Part shown: piece after piece, positions 23,073 through 34,897 of the stretch
Layout of the letters: each line of letters starts with the position of its first letter
Numbering within the stretch: the stretch's first letter is position 1
NCBI RefSeq assembly: GCF_003073045.1
Contig: NC_037600.1
Coordinates: 10,218,758-10,282,757, forward strand
Origin: Pomacea canaliculata
Lineage: Eukaryota > Mollusca > Gastropoda > Architaenioglossa > Ampullariidae
Direction of reading: 5' to 3'
DNA: 64,000 nucleotides
Notes under the pieces: generated by a model
Seen by the model: only the letters and a program-made list of their open reading frames with translations
Told to the model about the DNA's origin: nothing
Database searches by the model: none
Translations under genes and position numbers: made by a program

Positions 23073-24037
23073 CCATCACGGCTATGAGTTAAAGTTGTGA
23101 CTTCCTTTGGTACATTTCTAACATAAATCCAAAGATTAAGACAGCAAACTTTTTTATCAAGAAAGACATCTATGGACAAAAAATACATACTCTGAACATG
23201 TATATGAACTAAGAACTTATACAATGGTCCACATACTACAAATTGGCATGCTGGTATCTTTTAATGTCATTGTTGTCCCTTGATGCATTTTTGAAATACA
23301 TTTTTTAGTAAAAAAAAAATTGGTATGCACTAAAAACGGTGCGATGTGCTCAGAAAAAGAAAACTAGTCAAATTAGTTTATTTTCTTATTGTACTTTAGG
23401 TGCCCTTTTATTACACTTAGTCTACATCATTTTCATAATTTAACTTCTTTTATCAACTGTTCAAGATATAGTCAAAAGACTTTACAAAATTATGAAAATG
23501 CCTTTGAAATTGATGTGTATCACCTTGAGAAGTATTTTACAGTCTATTTGCGGCCCAACTTTTACTTTAAGCATGACAGGAAAACTACATTCCATATGTA
23601 TATAGTGTCTATTGGCAAAAACAAACAAAAACAAAACAGGAGCTTGGTAATGTTTACTGCAGCTTCACTATTTATAGAATGTTTGGACATGCGTTTTGTT
23701 TCTCTTTTTTTTCTTCAAGGAAGAGTTAGTAGCAATGAATAGTTTTACTTATTCACTCATATTGTATGGTTCAATGCATGTTGTAACAAATGGACACTAT
23801 AATCTGTAACTTTACAATTCATGTTCCTCTGTGTAAGTTTATACTGTAAATGTCAATCCATATTAAAATGTTATCGTTAGGAAGAAATTCAAAGTTTTCT
23901 CACAACCTAGTCATTTTTTTCATCATGATCATTCAGAGGTAATATCTAATTTGACATTAATCACTTCTTTAAAAAATTAATACGGTGATGGTCATTCCAG
24001 CTGTTAGATGTGTCTGCCCTTCTGCTCTGTCAGTCAT
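23073..24037. other. Gene B 3' flank, no gene seen
   Basis: AT-rich sequence without supported coding potential. The frame at 23389-23742 has no domain. Confidence 0.5.
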
Positions 24038-24355
24038 TCAAAGTAATGCCATAATAGTTGTGAGTCTTTGTGACAAACTCTGATGTCTGCACACTTCAAA
24101 CACTGGATGCAGTTCAGTAAAAACTGTCCTCCAGGTCTCTTTGTGTGACACAAAAAGTCTTCGCGGAATTCCAGCTGCTGCTGTTGGAGCAAAATGAACA
24201 CTGTCTCCTTCGATCTCATCCCCCAACAGACTTTCTGACGAGAGAGAATTGTCTTTGAAGATTTTGTCAATAAAGATGTTGATGTCAAGAGAGAGTTGTC
24301 GGCCTCTGTAGTTCCATCCATCGATTGTCTGCGCTTTGCTTCTGAAGAGAGAGCA
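24038..24355 (-). other. Unrecognised protein-like open frame (possible exon or retrocopy fragment)
   Basis: One minus-strand frame is open for about 105 codons to a TGA at 24038. It reads, in part, SKAQTIDGWNYRGRQ, LDINIFIDKIFKDNS, then GDEIEGDSVHFAPTAAAGIP, RRLFVSHKETWRTVF and TELHPVFEVCRHQ. The composition is globular (Trp, His and Asp spread evenly) and unlike the surrounding noncoding DNA. The usual ATG-started frames here are in another phase. I do not recognise the family. It could be the last exon of an unseen gene, a pseudogene fragment, or chance. Confidence 0.3.
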
Positions 24356-24964
24356 AACATTGCTGGCTTATCTTCCATCCCTTAATGAAAGAGTTAATAG
24401 GACAGACAATCGGACGGTCAAACAAAGCGTGAAAGCAGGCAAACGAGCTGAAAAAGGTCTTATTTATGTTTGGATGGTTGAACGGTGGATAGATGCATGT
24501 TGGTGCTGTTTGTGTTTGAAAAAATACGCCTATAATCTCCATGGTAAAACCCTCAATACATCTATATTAGTACAAGACATATTATTATTTTCTTTTATAT
24601 AATTATACTTAAAAGTCAGCCAGATACAGATCGACTTATCCAACACTTTAGACCCTAAACTGAAACAATACTCTCTTAGCCTGCAAAGTAAATTTTGCCA
24701 TTACGACATAAATGAAGAAAAGAAAGAAAAAACAGAAAAAAGAAAGATAACAGACAAAAGAAGACAGCCGGGAGGTCTCCGCTAAAATCATTCTGTTCAA
24801 ACAATGTAGGTCTAAATCGCCATTGTCACAATGCAATGCTTGAAAGTTTTTGCTTTCAGCAAATATTTAAAAATATTACTATAGATACTTTGCGTTCTCC
24901 AGCATCTGAACGATAATTTCAACACTCATTTACTTCTTCACTTGTATACCATCGTGTACACGGA

Positions 24965-25105
24965 TCGTGCTTCAAAGGGACAAAGAGAATATCCCGGGTG
25001 GTTTGGCTCTGATTGCGCTGGGTACAGTCCTTCTGCCGAGTGTGAAATGACAGTAAATGGTTTGGTGAGAAATGTTTACTTTCGCTTTCAGAGAACAGAA
25101 AATCC
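24965..25105 (+). pseudogene. FReD relic: 3' part of exon 4 only
   Basis: The frame reads EYPGWFGSDCAGYSPSAECE and then TVNGLVRNVYF. This matches the end of FReD exon 4 in genes C and C' (YPGWFGSDCAGYSLFAD...VNGS). Nothing upstream resembles the first 130 residues of the domain, and no EGF or PAN exon lies near. It is a solitary fragment between B and C, left from an older duplication in the array. Confidence 0.7.
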
Positions 25106-26100
25106 ATTTTCACAGTTATTTTATGTCTACCCACTTGTGTATTTGAATGTCTAACAGTTTGTTTGTGTGGAGCATTGATAAACAATCCAAAAATTTATTA
25201 ATTGCCACAAGTTCCACAAATTCTATTCAAGGGAGGGGAAGGGCTTGCGTGTGTGTGTGTGTGGACCTAAATTCAATTTCCTTGGTCAGTTGATGAAAAT
25301 CTATTTGTATACTTTGACACATTGCTATATACCATGTGTTTATATGTCCCGTTTGTAAATCAATGACAATTTCTGTAAACGGTGGAAAATAAAGGTTAAT
25401 GTCAATGTATTTCATTACAAGACTGAGTATTGATAAGTGTGATGGAAGTCAGGTCCAGCGGCTGTAGCTCTCGTGATGTTGCTTAACTACGCAGTCAGTC
25501 CCTGGGCTTCTAGCCAATAAAAAAGTAAAATAAAATTGAAAAAAAAATAAAATCATCCTTTAGTCAAAAAACTAGTGTTTGCAAAGCGGAGACAGAAAAG
25601 GGTCCTGGGTGTAGAAGGGATGAGTACTGTTTGCAAATGTCGATGGAATTGAAGTTCGTACCAAAGGAAAATTGAGCGGATGAACTCTGCATTGTGTCCT
25701 TCTTCGCTAATGGTAGCAAATAGTGGATGTTTGCTAACTCCCAGGCGTTCCTACACTTTAAATATGTGTTTGTGTGTGTGTGTGTGTGTGGTTTGACATT
25801 TTTTCATGCAACAAACTGACCTCAGCTTCTAGTTGCTTCCTCTTGCAAACATTCGCAGCGACTGGAAAGCTGTGTTACATCGTTAACCGTGGACATATTG
25901 TCCGTAAATGGATCTGATTCCCCAAATGTTCTATGGCAATGACAGACGGTGGACGCCATAACCACTCGGTGTTTGCAGTGCTAGCAGGGAAAGCTGAAGA
26001 GCTGGTTTAGTAGTGGAGGAGAATTTGTTACCATTGGAGACAACGTTCTTATGACTCAATTTTAAGTTTTTTGCTTATTGCTAGCAAGATTACAATCGCA
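25106..26100. other. Intergenic upstream of gene C
   Basis: Contains TG microsatellites (about 25247-25262 and 25767-25790) and no supported gene. An acceptor-like TTGCTAGCAAG ends at 26088, just before the gene C ATG. It suggests an untranslated first exon upstream, as for the other members. Confidence 0.45.
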
Positions 26101-29039
26101 ATGGTTTCCAGATTTTTCCTGACGTTTGTTTTTTTCCACTTGACGTTGGCGTCCGAGCTCAGTGTGTCTACCAGCCTATACATCAGATACAACGAAGACA
26201 ACCTCTACATCGGTTCAGTGCTGGACACCGTTGTAGTCAGGTCCACCTCACACTGCGCCGCAATGTGTTCGCAAGACGATCGTTGTCAGGTCATCAACGT
26301 CTGTCCACGTGAAGATTCTCTACAACAGGTTGACTGCAGTCTTCTCGGCGATTGTAGCTTCCAGGATCAAATGTATGTGGAAAACGGTGTGCTTGAGGAC
26401 TGCCTGCAAATGGTGAAGGTCAGGCTCTTGGTAAACCTTTGTTTCCTGTTTGTTGTGTAAGATGTGTCGTCGCAGTCAATGTCTGAGGCTGTACTGGCTG
26501 ATGCTGCTTTGTATTTTAAAAGCAGTTGAAAGGACTTTAAAGCATAAAGAAAGCTGAACGTTTGTATTAATATACTTAAAAAAACAAATTTCAATTTAAT
26601 TGTATATTTTTATCGTGATGCTTTACACTCAAAACGTGGTTGTACACTTGGTCACTCTGCCATAGGATAACTAAAAAACAGGTAATAAAAAATTAAAGTC
26701 AGAAATTTATTACTTTGAAATTTAAAAAATGCCTTTGACTAGTTAAATACGATTTGAAAAATTTATCGAGACATAATGATACCAAAACGACTACTAAAAA
26801 TAAAATGAACCACAGATTTTTTAAACAAATGTATTTTCAGGGATTGTTTGAATACTGAATTTGAATTAGAACAGTTATTGTGGTGTGACAGAGAGTTCTA
26901 TTGTTTAGTAGAGAACAGATGTTGTCTATATCTGATGGTCTTTGTAGGCGGATTGGGCAAAATCATAGAGTGTCGGATGAGGATCGAAGAATTTTAGCAG
27001 GAGTATGAACCGACAATACATTAGAATAAAATATAGAGGGGAGTAGACAAAAAAGAATCTATTGAAAATTGTTAAGAGCTGATAGTCGATTCTTGGTTTA
27101 ATAGCCAGCTAGGAGAAAGCAGGAGTGGTTTGGTTTGCTCATATTTGTGAGAGTGAAGAACGAGACGAGGAGCGGAACTTGTGGATGGGACTGTTGCTAG
27201 CTAGCAAGAAGCGAGTTGCCCTAGTCTAATAATTAGAGATTCAATTACTTGAATACTTGAATAGAACTAAAGAATAAACGAGTATCTTGGTAGTTAGGAC
27301 TGAGAGAGGATAGTCAATAGAGCTGATTTTACGGCAAGGCAACGGCCATGGTATCCCAGGGCAACGACTTCCTCTCGCTTCATAACTACGGCTCCCGGAA
27401 ATCTCAAGTATTCTCTTAGCATCCAGATAGCTGTAACTGTGTACCCGACTGCTAGACGAAAGCTTTAGCGTTTTGTATCATGAGTACATAACAAATAAAC
27501 ATGCAGGCAGACATTTTTGGGTTGGGAAAGCAGGTTTCTCTGATGTAGTTCTATAACGCCCCGTTTTACGATTAGTCCGTGGACTATATCATTTTTCCAA
27601 AACAAGTGTAAGCATAATTTTTTTATATGAACACAATGAAACACTCCCACTTGCTCTTTCTTTTTGTCTCCAAAGGTTTCACCAGAAATAGTAAGTGAGG
27701 CCACATCGATGTCCACCCTAGACACAACGGAACCACTGAAGTGTGAAAATGGCGGAAATCTTGAAAACGGACGATGTCAGTGCCCCATGCAGTATGGTGG
27801 AACAACATGTCAGAGACTGATTAGAGGTATGGAAAGACATTTTTTTATCTGAAAAGTATTACTACTTCCTGACATCGTGACCATGGACGGTTCGAGATGT
27901 TTTCTGTGCCTTAGATACATTAAGAAAGTATATTTTGCATGAAAGTATATTTTGCATTTTTCTCGATCTGATTTGTAGCTACTTTTTCTTCCTCCCTTTT
28001 CATAATTTTTTTCTTTATTTTCCTCTCGACTTTGCAGTAAGGACCTGTGCACATTCTGGTCCTTGAATCATTTTCATTGTTGACAGACTGTACCGAACCG
28101 TATGAAAGTGGTCATAGATTATCCTCTCCAGGAAAGGTGCTCCTGATACAACCTGCAGGAACTGCTGTACATTTCCCGGTATGTGAGGACTAATTGATAT
28201 TAGTACACGAAATTAGTTTCCATTTCTACTTTTTGTAAAACTTTAATTATTAATTTGCATTAACAACAATACCACAATGAAACAGATAAAGATACATTTC
28301 TTTTTGCATCTGAAACTTGTTTGAACATTGAACATAAAGGTAAAAGTTTAACATTTTGTTTCTAATTCCTGCCAACAAATAGCTAATTCAATATTTGTGT
28401 ATTCTCTGTCTTCGCATGGTGCGTTGCTTATTTAAATCAAATTAAAATGTAGAAGACTTACCAATGTGTTTACACAAATGTAGGTTTTTCACACTCATCA
28501 GAAATTTTTACAGATGATATGTATCCTCGACTGGGGAGGCGTAGGGTATGCTCTAGCAAGGAGCAACACGATCTCTTTCAACGCCAACTGGACAACAGCA
28601 AAGACCTGGATCGGGGACAACTTGTCCTCGAACGAATCGGATGCTCACTACTTCATCGGATTGGAAAACCTCCACAACTTGTTGAGCCAGGCGAACTATC
28701 AGGCCAACTTGCACTACACATACAACTCTCTCCCAGATCGAGTCACCATACCTTACACTAACTTTGCCATCGGACCGAAAGATTCATGTACGCAATGTCC
28801 TACACCTTCCCCCAGCAGTCCTACGACGACGGTTTCAAGGGACGCTATCCAATTGTCTTCTCCACTTGGGATCACGACTTAACTCCATGCAATAAATCAT
28901 ACCCCGGGTGGTTTGGTTCGACTGCGCGGGGTACAGTCTTTTTGCTGACCCGTTGGTGTGGCCGGTGAATGGTTCGCTTACTCGTCTCAATTATGTCAAT
29001 ATAGGTTTGGTCAGGGTTTCAAATTTTACTGTCAGTTGA
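26101..29039 (+). CDS. Gene C: secreted PAN - half-EGF - FReD protein, exon 4 disrupted
   Basis: Exons: 26101-26418 (signal peptide MVSRFFLTFVFFHLTLAS and PAN), 27676-27826 (half-EGF), 28087-28178 (FReD start), 28514-29039 (FReD). Phases are 0, 1, 0. PAN motifs are STSHCAAMCSQDDRCQVINV, CPRED, DCSLLGDC and EDCLQMVK; the extra Cys in LGDC is specific to this copy. The EGF exon reads KCENGGNLENGRCQCPMQY then GGTTC. The FReD has MICILDWGGVGY, NANWTTAKTWIGD, HYFIGLENLHNLLSQANY and FAIGP, then FSTWDHDLTPC, YPGWFG and a C-terminal NYVNIGLVRVSNFTVS. Compared with its own duplicate at 34443-34897, one base is missing near 28787 and one near 28919, so the raw frame ends early. Exons 1-3 are clean. It is either a young pseudogene or mis-sequenced. 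Confidence 0.72.
26880..27245 (-). mobile_element. LINE RT C-terminal fragment in gene C intron 1
   Basis: On the minus strand the order DYCNS-like (LD.GNSLL near 27210), SSAPRLV (27170) and EQTKPLL..SWLL (27110) matches the 'RLDYCNSLL...VQNSAARLV...HITPLLRSLHWLP' end region of CR1/L2-type reverse transcriptases. It is heavily decayed and inserted antisense to gene C. Confidence 0.55.
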
Positions 29040-31405
29040 TGCGCCAATGGAGATGTCAACCTGATAATGTCAGTCCATCAAGTGATATGTCAACCTATCT
29101 TCTTTTACTTCCAAAATACAATCTGTTACGTGTGTGTCAGGTTTTTCTCAACCCGTTCAGAGTTTTTCTTGTCTTTTATTATTTGGCACTGCTCCACGGA
29201 TAATCTTCCTAGTCAACATATGAATCAAAGGGCCACAAATTAATTACTTTTGGTTAGGGGTAAGGTTATGTTTCCTTATACAAAAATGATAATTTACTCT
29301 GGAAAACAAAATATGTTCAAACCGTACAATCACATAGATGTAACTTAGTGACCTTTATGAAGTCTGATTTAACTCCGAACTGAACAAAGATGTTTGGGGA
29401 CCACATTCAACTCTCGTTGACATGGCAACTGACATCACCCTAGTTCCTCGGATCAGACAAACCGTAAAGGATCCCAGGTCTTCATCTGTCTGGTGCCTGG
29501 ATTTTTTGGATCATGGTCTGCGTTGCCTACGAGGTGACATAAATCCATTGGTAACTAATTATGTTCTCTCGTCCACCTGACTCCTTCACGACCTAAGTGC
29601 TCGAGACTACCAAGAAGTCGCTCAGAAATCGTCGACTTGCAGCATCCTCGAGGGAATCTCGAATTAATAAGTAAAATTTCGTATGTTTTTACATTTAGAC
29701 ACACTAATAGTCTCATAATACTGTTTCTGTCAGCTTTTGTTGATAGAGCTGAATGTTTGTTAACTGGAGCATCATCTAAAACTGTTAATAATTCCAAACA
29801 TTGTATTTATTACTTGGTAAATTAGATTGCTCAGAACTGTGTACTTAATGTTTTTTGACAATCTTCGTAAAACTTTCCCATTGATACTTTATGTTGCTAT
29901 GCTTTTCATACTGCAGAAATTTCTCTCGTAATAAACATTTTGTGTTTGTGTGTGTGTGTGTGTGTGTGAAATTTAAATATTTAAAAACTTAAAATATTTT
30001 TCTTGGTTGTTTCTATTTTTTCTCAAGAATATTTTGTCTAACCAATAAACATTCGTCTACAGCTGTGCATACCCGTCATCTTAAACTTAATTATAAAACT
30101 GCGGTGTACTTACGATACGGTGGTTGAAATTTTCAATAAAGAAATAAATAAAAGAGTTCTTCGCCATGTCTGCTTTAAACTATTTTTTTATGTGCACGTG
30201 GGATGGAGGAGCTACTTGTCAGGTCTGTATGTGTGTACGGGTACATGTGTACACGCGCGCCTCAGTTCATGCATATCACCGAACATTAGCAAAATAACCC
30301 CACCACCACAACCAACAACAACAACAACAAATTATATATATATATACAGCGGCTTAGTGTGACCTTCACACACAACTTTGCCAAACTTGGTTAAAAGTTT
30401 AACAATTTGCCCGGTTAAACATAGCCTGAGGTAAATGAAATGATCGCATTATGCACACAACATTTTGAAGTAACTAATAAACCCTGGTATTTCAAGTATA
30501 TATATATTAGCAGGATTTATATATATTAGCAGGTTAAATATGAGAATTAAAAAATAATGTCAGAAAATATTCTTGACATATTGCCTTGTTTGGTTAGCTA
30601 TAGGATTTCGTGTGGGGTTTTTTTTTTCTTTTTTTCTCTACTCTAAAAGCAGAAATGAAGAGTCAAATATTTTGTCCACCACAAAATGAAATTTTTTTTT
30701 TTTTTTTACTTTTTAAAGGTGATATTTTTTTTCGACTTTTATCAACTCTTTCATCACCGGTTTGAATATTGATCTTTTCTTTTTATTCCTTTCTATAGCA
30801 TCTCATCTTATTTGTAAGCAAGGTAAGTGCAGCGGACAAGTACAGCGGAAAAATACACTGTATGTGCCGTGTTTTGAAGGCGGCAGGGCCAGTCAACTGT
30901 GGGTGAGTGTAGCGCTAGTTACCTCCCTTCTTAAAAGGTGGGGCAACTGTTCTTCAGCTGAGCCAATCACTGATCAAGATGATAGCAGTGCCGCATGTCG
31001 GCTTTGACAGTCGTTTTCTAGCCAATCAAGATATGCTGCCAGGTACCCGGGCTCTCGTCAGCACCACCCGCATGTTTGATGACCATCTCTGTAATCCAAA
31101 AACTCCAGACGTGCAGACACAAAGCAGTACCCTGACTGCACCGGGTAGAAACTGCTGATGGTGTTAACTGTGTAGTTCAAAAAGGTGAACAGTCATTTCA
31201 CTGTGTTTGTTTGTTTGTTTGTTTGTTTGTTTGTTTGTTTGTTTGTTTGTTTGTTTGTTTGTTTGTTTGTTTGTTTGTTAGTGTCGAGACAAACGAAGAC
31301 ATAGGTAGCTACTTAAGTGATTGAGGTGGTGATGTGAGTAGAACTCGTAGTCGTTGTGAGGTCCTTTAATCAAAAAAATATCACCTTCACAGACCTGCCA
31401 TCACA
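29040..31405. other. Spacer between C and D (duplicated at 34898-37003)
   Basis: No gene. The likely promoter region of gene D is about 30890-31185: TTACCTCCCTT at 30919-30929, a TTAAAAGG element just after it, and two GCCAATCA boxes (about 30963 and 31021). A possible donor AAAAAG|GTGAAC near 31184 would end an untranslated first exon. Its acceptor CACAG lies 14 bases before the ATG. All of this recurs in the duplicate. Confidence 0.5.
31205..31279. repeat. (GTTT)n microsatellite upstream of gene D
   Basis: About eighteen GTTT units lie between the putative first exon and the ATG exon of D. The duplicate at 36780-36845 has an irregular poly-T/G tract in the same place, so the tract changed after duplication. 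Confidence 0.9.
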
Positions 31406-34134
31406 ATGATCTCCGCATTTCTCCTGACGCCTGTTTTACTTCGTCTGACGTTCGCCTCACAAGCCAGTCTCGCGACCAGCAGGTACATCAGATGCTGCGA
31501 CAACATCTCATACGTCGGACCAGTGTTGGACGCCATTTTGGCGAGGTCCACCTCACACTGCGCAGCAATATGTTCGCGGAGAACCAGTGTCACGTGATCA
31601 GCTTGTGTCCACGCGGAGGTGGTCCTGGACAGGTTGACTGCAGTCTCCATGGTGACAGTACCCCAGGGTTGATGACTTTTGAAAAATGACACTCGACATG
31701 TGGCTGCTTCCAGATGGTGAAGGTGAGTTTCTCTGTCTTTTTCGCTGCTGATGTTCGCTTAATTGTGTGACACATGTGGTAATTGTAAAGAAATATACTT
31801 GTTTATTGCTAGAAAGGATTTGAAAATCCATGTAAACAGTTAAACTTGGAATATATGCACGTCTGCCAAATCATATTTTCATGATAAATAGTTTTATAAT
31901 TTCAATAATAACTAACAGTTTTAATATAAATAATAACGTTTTAAATTTTTTTTAGATATTTAATGAATACTTTAGCTGTTATATATATATAAATAAAGCA
32001 TCCAAATATCCGAGTATAAATTTCAATTGAGACCAAGTGCTAAGTATTGCTATAAGTAACACGTGGGTATAACTAAAGTACAAGAGAAGACTAAATATTC
32101 TTTCCCCACGATTTTTTTTTTTTTAATATGGTCTGGATCCGATTTACCAGGTAGTAAATGTCCATTTTAAAAGACCAAAATGCCTTTGCGCTCAGTGATG
32201 AAATAATCTGTTATCACTATTTATGTTGGGCTAAGGTACAACCGGAAGTTATTAATGAGGAGACAACCACCACACAGACAGTAGACTCGACGGAGCCATT
32301 GTGGTGTGAGAATGGCGGAACTCTGGAGAACGGACGGTGTCGATGCCCCATACAATATGGCGGAACAACATGCCAGCGACTGATCAGAGGTAAAAGATGT
32401 TACAGGGTACAGTTATAAGTTCATTTGTTTCTTGTTCTAACGCCACCTACCCTTGCGCCTATGTATACCTGTAGATACACATGAAGATGAGCGAATACTT
32501 GATATTTTTATCTTCCGTTCGCTCTACCGTTTTCCTCTCTAATTTTCTTGTCTTTATTTTCTTTTTCTTTTTCTTTTTCCTTTTCCTTTTCTTTTTCTTT
32601 TTTTTCTAGGTTCTTCCTTTCATCAATTATTTTTTCTTTAGTTCACTTTTTCATTTTTCTGTCTTTTTTTTATTTTTTTTTTTTTTGTCTTCATCTCGTT
32701 CTGAAATTTCTGTCTCTTTATAAGGAGATTGATAAAGTAATATTTACTTTCTCACTCGTATCAGACTGCTCCGAGCCTTATGAAAATGGCTACAGAGGTC
32801 AGGTTGTTTCATTACTTATACTACCGGCAGGGACCGTCACACCCTTCTGGGTAAGTACCGAACAGCAAAAGAAGCCTATGCAAACGAAAATTAGATTTTA
32901 AAAAATATACAAGCGAGCAAAAAAGAACTATCGAAAAAAAGTATTAAAAAAAAGAACAACAAAAAGTAAGTGAAAAACATGGGAAAAACAATCCGGTAAA
33001 GATATGCTTGAGCAACCGAAAATATCTGTCAATAAATCACTCTGTTTTATTTGTGTGTGTATATATATATATCGTGTGCATATATATATATTGTAAAATG
33101 AAGAAGATTTCTTTTCATCATCATCATTTACAGGAGCATAGGGCCGCAACAAAATAGCAAAATTATTATTTCACATTAATTACTGGATTATTTATTATAA
33201 TATTTATTTAGACACTAAATATTTGACAAGAAAATTCAGCTTTGATGTTAATCCCACCTTAAAAATCCATATTGAACGTACTTTGGATGTGTCATCGATA
33301 GAGTGAAAGAAAGGAACAAACACACTTTTTTTTTCTATAACAAAAATTGTACAATTGTGATGTCACAGAATTATCATTTTCTGATCTCTTTCGTTATAGC
33401 ATGCTTCAGTATACTCGTATAAAATGTTTTTACTTCCGATAGTCTAATATAAGAAAAATTTGTTTCTTCTGATTTTGGAAATCTATTATTAATATTAACT
33501 GTTAATATTGGTTTATTTTTAATATCGCCTTCCCAGTAAGTACATTAAATCGTCTGGAGTTTATTTTCCTCACCTATCTGATATTTCACAGATTCTTTGT
33601 GTTGCTCGACTGGGGTGGCCTGAGTTACGTGCTCCTGCAGAACAACAAGTTGTCCTTCAACATGAGCTGGTCAACAGCAAAGACCGGAATCGGAATCAGT
33701 TCCTCAGAAATCAACGTGTATAATTCTGACTACTTCGTGGGACTAGACAATTCCACTACTTGTTAAGCCAAGCGGACTATGAAGGCAACGTGTATTGCTT
33801 GTACAACTACGGGAAAAATCAAGGATGGATCTACTACAGAAACATTGTTGTGGGACCAGAAAACACATCCTATGCCCTATCCTACCAGTCAACCAATTTT
33901 GTACAGAGCGATCACCTGGATAACGGCTTTAATGGTTCAAACCCTATTGTGTTCTCTACTGCAGACCATGATACACATCACTGTAATAAAAAATACCCCG
34001 GATGGTTTGGTCAAGACTGCCAAGGATACAGTCCTTTTGTCGATGCGGTAACATGGCCTGTAAATGGATCGGCCATAAGTATGAATCATCTGAATATTGG
34101 AGTGACCAGAAAATCTAAATTTAACGTCAACTGA
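31406..34134 (+). CDS. Gene D: PAN - half-EGF - FReD gene, several frame disruptions
   Basis: Exons: 31406-31722 (signal peptide MISAFLLTPVLLRLTFAS and PAN), 32236-32389 (half-EGF), 32765-32850 (FReD start, 86 bases), 33592-34134 (FReD). Donors and acceptors are all canonical, with phases 0, 1, 0. Motifs: RSTSHCAAICSR, CHVISLCPRGG, WCENGGTLENGRCRCPIQY and DCSEPYENGYRGQ. The FReD shows DYFVGLDN, FSTADHDTHHC, YPGWFGQDC, then HLNIGVTRKSKFNVN. Comparison with D' shows one-base differences that shift frame near 31580, 31670, 33613 and 33752. The EGF and FReD-start exons are clean. AATAAA lies at 34183-34188. D and D' carry different lesions, so the parent gene was intact when it duplicated (unless the lesions are sequence errors). 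Pseudogene status is undecided. Confidence 0.65.
32540..32690. repeat. Pyrimidine-rich (CTTTTT)n tract in gene D intron 2
   Basis: A long T/C-rich low-complexity stretch lies before the third exon. It makes a spurious Phe/Ser-rich frame. The shorter equivalent in D' is at 37990-38090. Confidence 0.8.
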
Positions 34135-34182
34135 CATTTCAGACAATTTTTCTTTATGGCGGTATTGTTGTCTACTTCTTTT

Positions 34183-34188
34183 AATAAA
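34183..34188 (+). promoter_or_regulatory. Poly(A) signal, gene D
   Basis: AATAAA lies 49 bases after the TGA. The same signal at the same distance follows D' (39582-39587). Confidence 0.6.
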
Positions 34189-34442
34189 TAACAAACTGGC
34201 TAGATATTAATTGATTTTAATTACACAAACTGTGGTAATGCCATCTAACAAGAACGGTTGACACCTACCTCCACAAAGAACTAAAGCAGTTTATGAAAAA
34301 ATAAGGTGATTTATGACAAATACGAATATTCAGTAGCAGGGCATAGCTAGAACCTCATTGCGAGTATATTGGGACAAGAACAGCCATCCAGCCATACGTT
34401 ATTTTATAGACATATGAAAATATGCCCTGTCTATTTAAACTA

Positions 34443-34897
34443 GCTGGACAGCAGCAAGACCTGGATCGGGGACAACTTGTCCTCGAACGAGTCAGATGCT
34501 CACTACTTCGTCGGATTGGAAAACCTCCACAACTTGTTGAAGCAAGGCGAACTATCAGGCCAACTTGCACTACACATACAACTCTCTCCCAGACAGAGTC
34601 ACCATACCTTACACTAACTTTGCCATCGGACCGGAAGATTCATCGTGCGCAATGTCCTACACCTTCCCCCAGCACTCCTACGACGATGGTTTCAAGGGAC
34701 GCTATCCAATTGTCTTCTCCACTTGGGATCACGACTCAACTCCCTGCAATAAATCATACCCCGGGTGGTTTGGTTCCGACTGCGCAGGGTACAGTCTTTT
34801 TGCTGACCCGTTGGTGTGGCCGGTGAATGGTTCGCTCACTCGTCTCAATTATGTCAATATAGGTTTGGTCAGGGTCTCAAATTTTACTGTCAGTTGA
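34443..34897 (+). pseudogene. C': 5'-truncated orphan FReD exon 4
   Basis: Duplicate of the last 450 bases of gene C exon 4. It starts in the middle of the exon, has no acceptor, and lacks PAN, EGF and FReD-start exons. The second half stays open from 34565 to 34897: YTNFAIGPEDSSCAMSY, FSTWDHDSTPC, YPGWFGSDCAGYSLFAD, then LVRVSNFTVS and stop. The first part carries small indels (for example, TTGAAGCAAGGCG where C has TTGAGCCAGGCG). It is useful as a reference because it lacks the two one-base gaps present in C. Confidence 0.85.

Larger units (their letters stand above)
28588..34442. repeat. Tandem segmental duplication, unit 1
   Basis: This unit starts inside FReD exon 4 of gene C and ends downstream of gene D. 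Unit 2 (34443-40077) repeats it collinearly: exon 4 end of C, the roughly 2 kb spacer, all four coding exons of D with their introns, and the D 3' flank. Spacer, exon and intron sequences match closely. Differences are small indels plus a few larger gaps; for example, unit 1 alone carries about 180 bases near 30650-30830, and about 250 bases present at 39800-40050 are missing near 34390. Confidence 0.85.

Noticed and set aside
32548-32901. 117-residue Phe/Ser-rich frame
   Set aside because: Pyrimidine tract of gene D intron 2 running into the FReD-start exon; only 32765-32850 is real coding.
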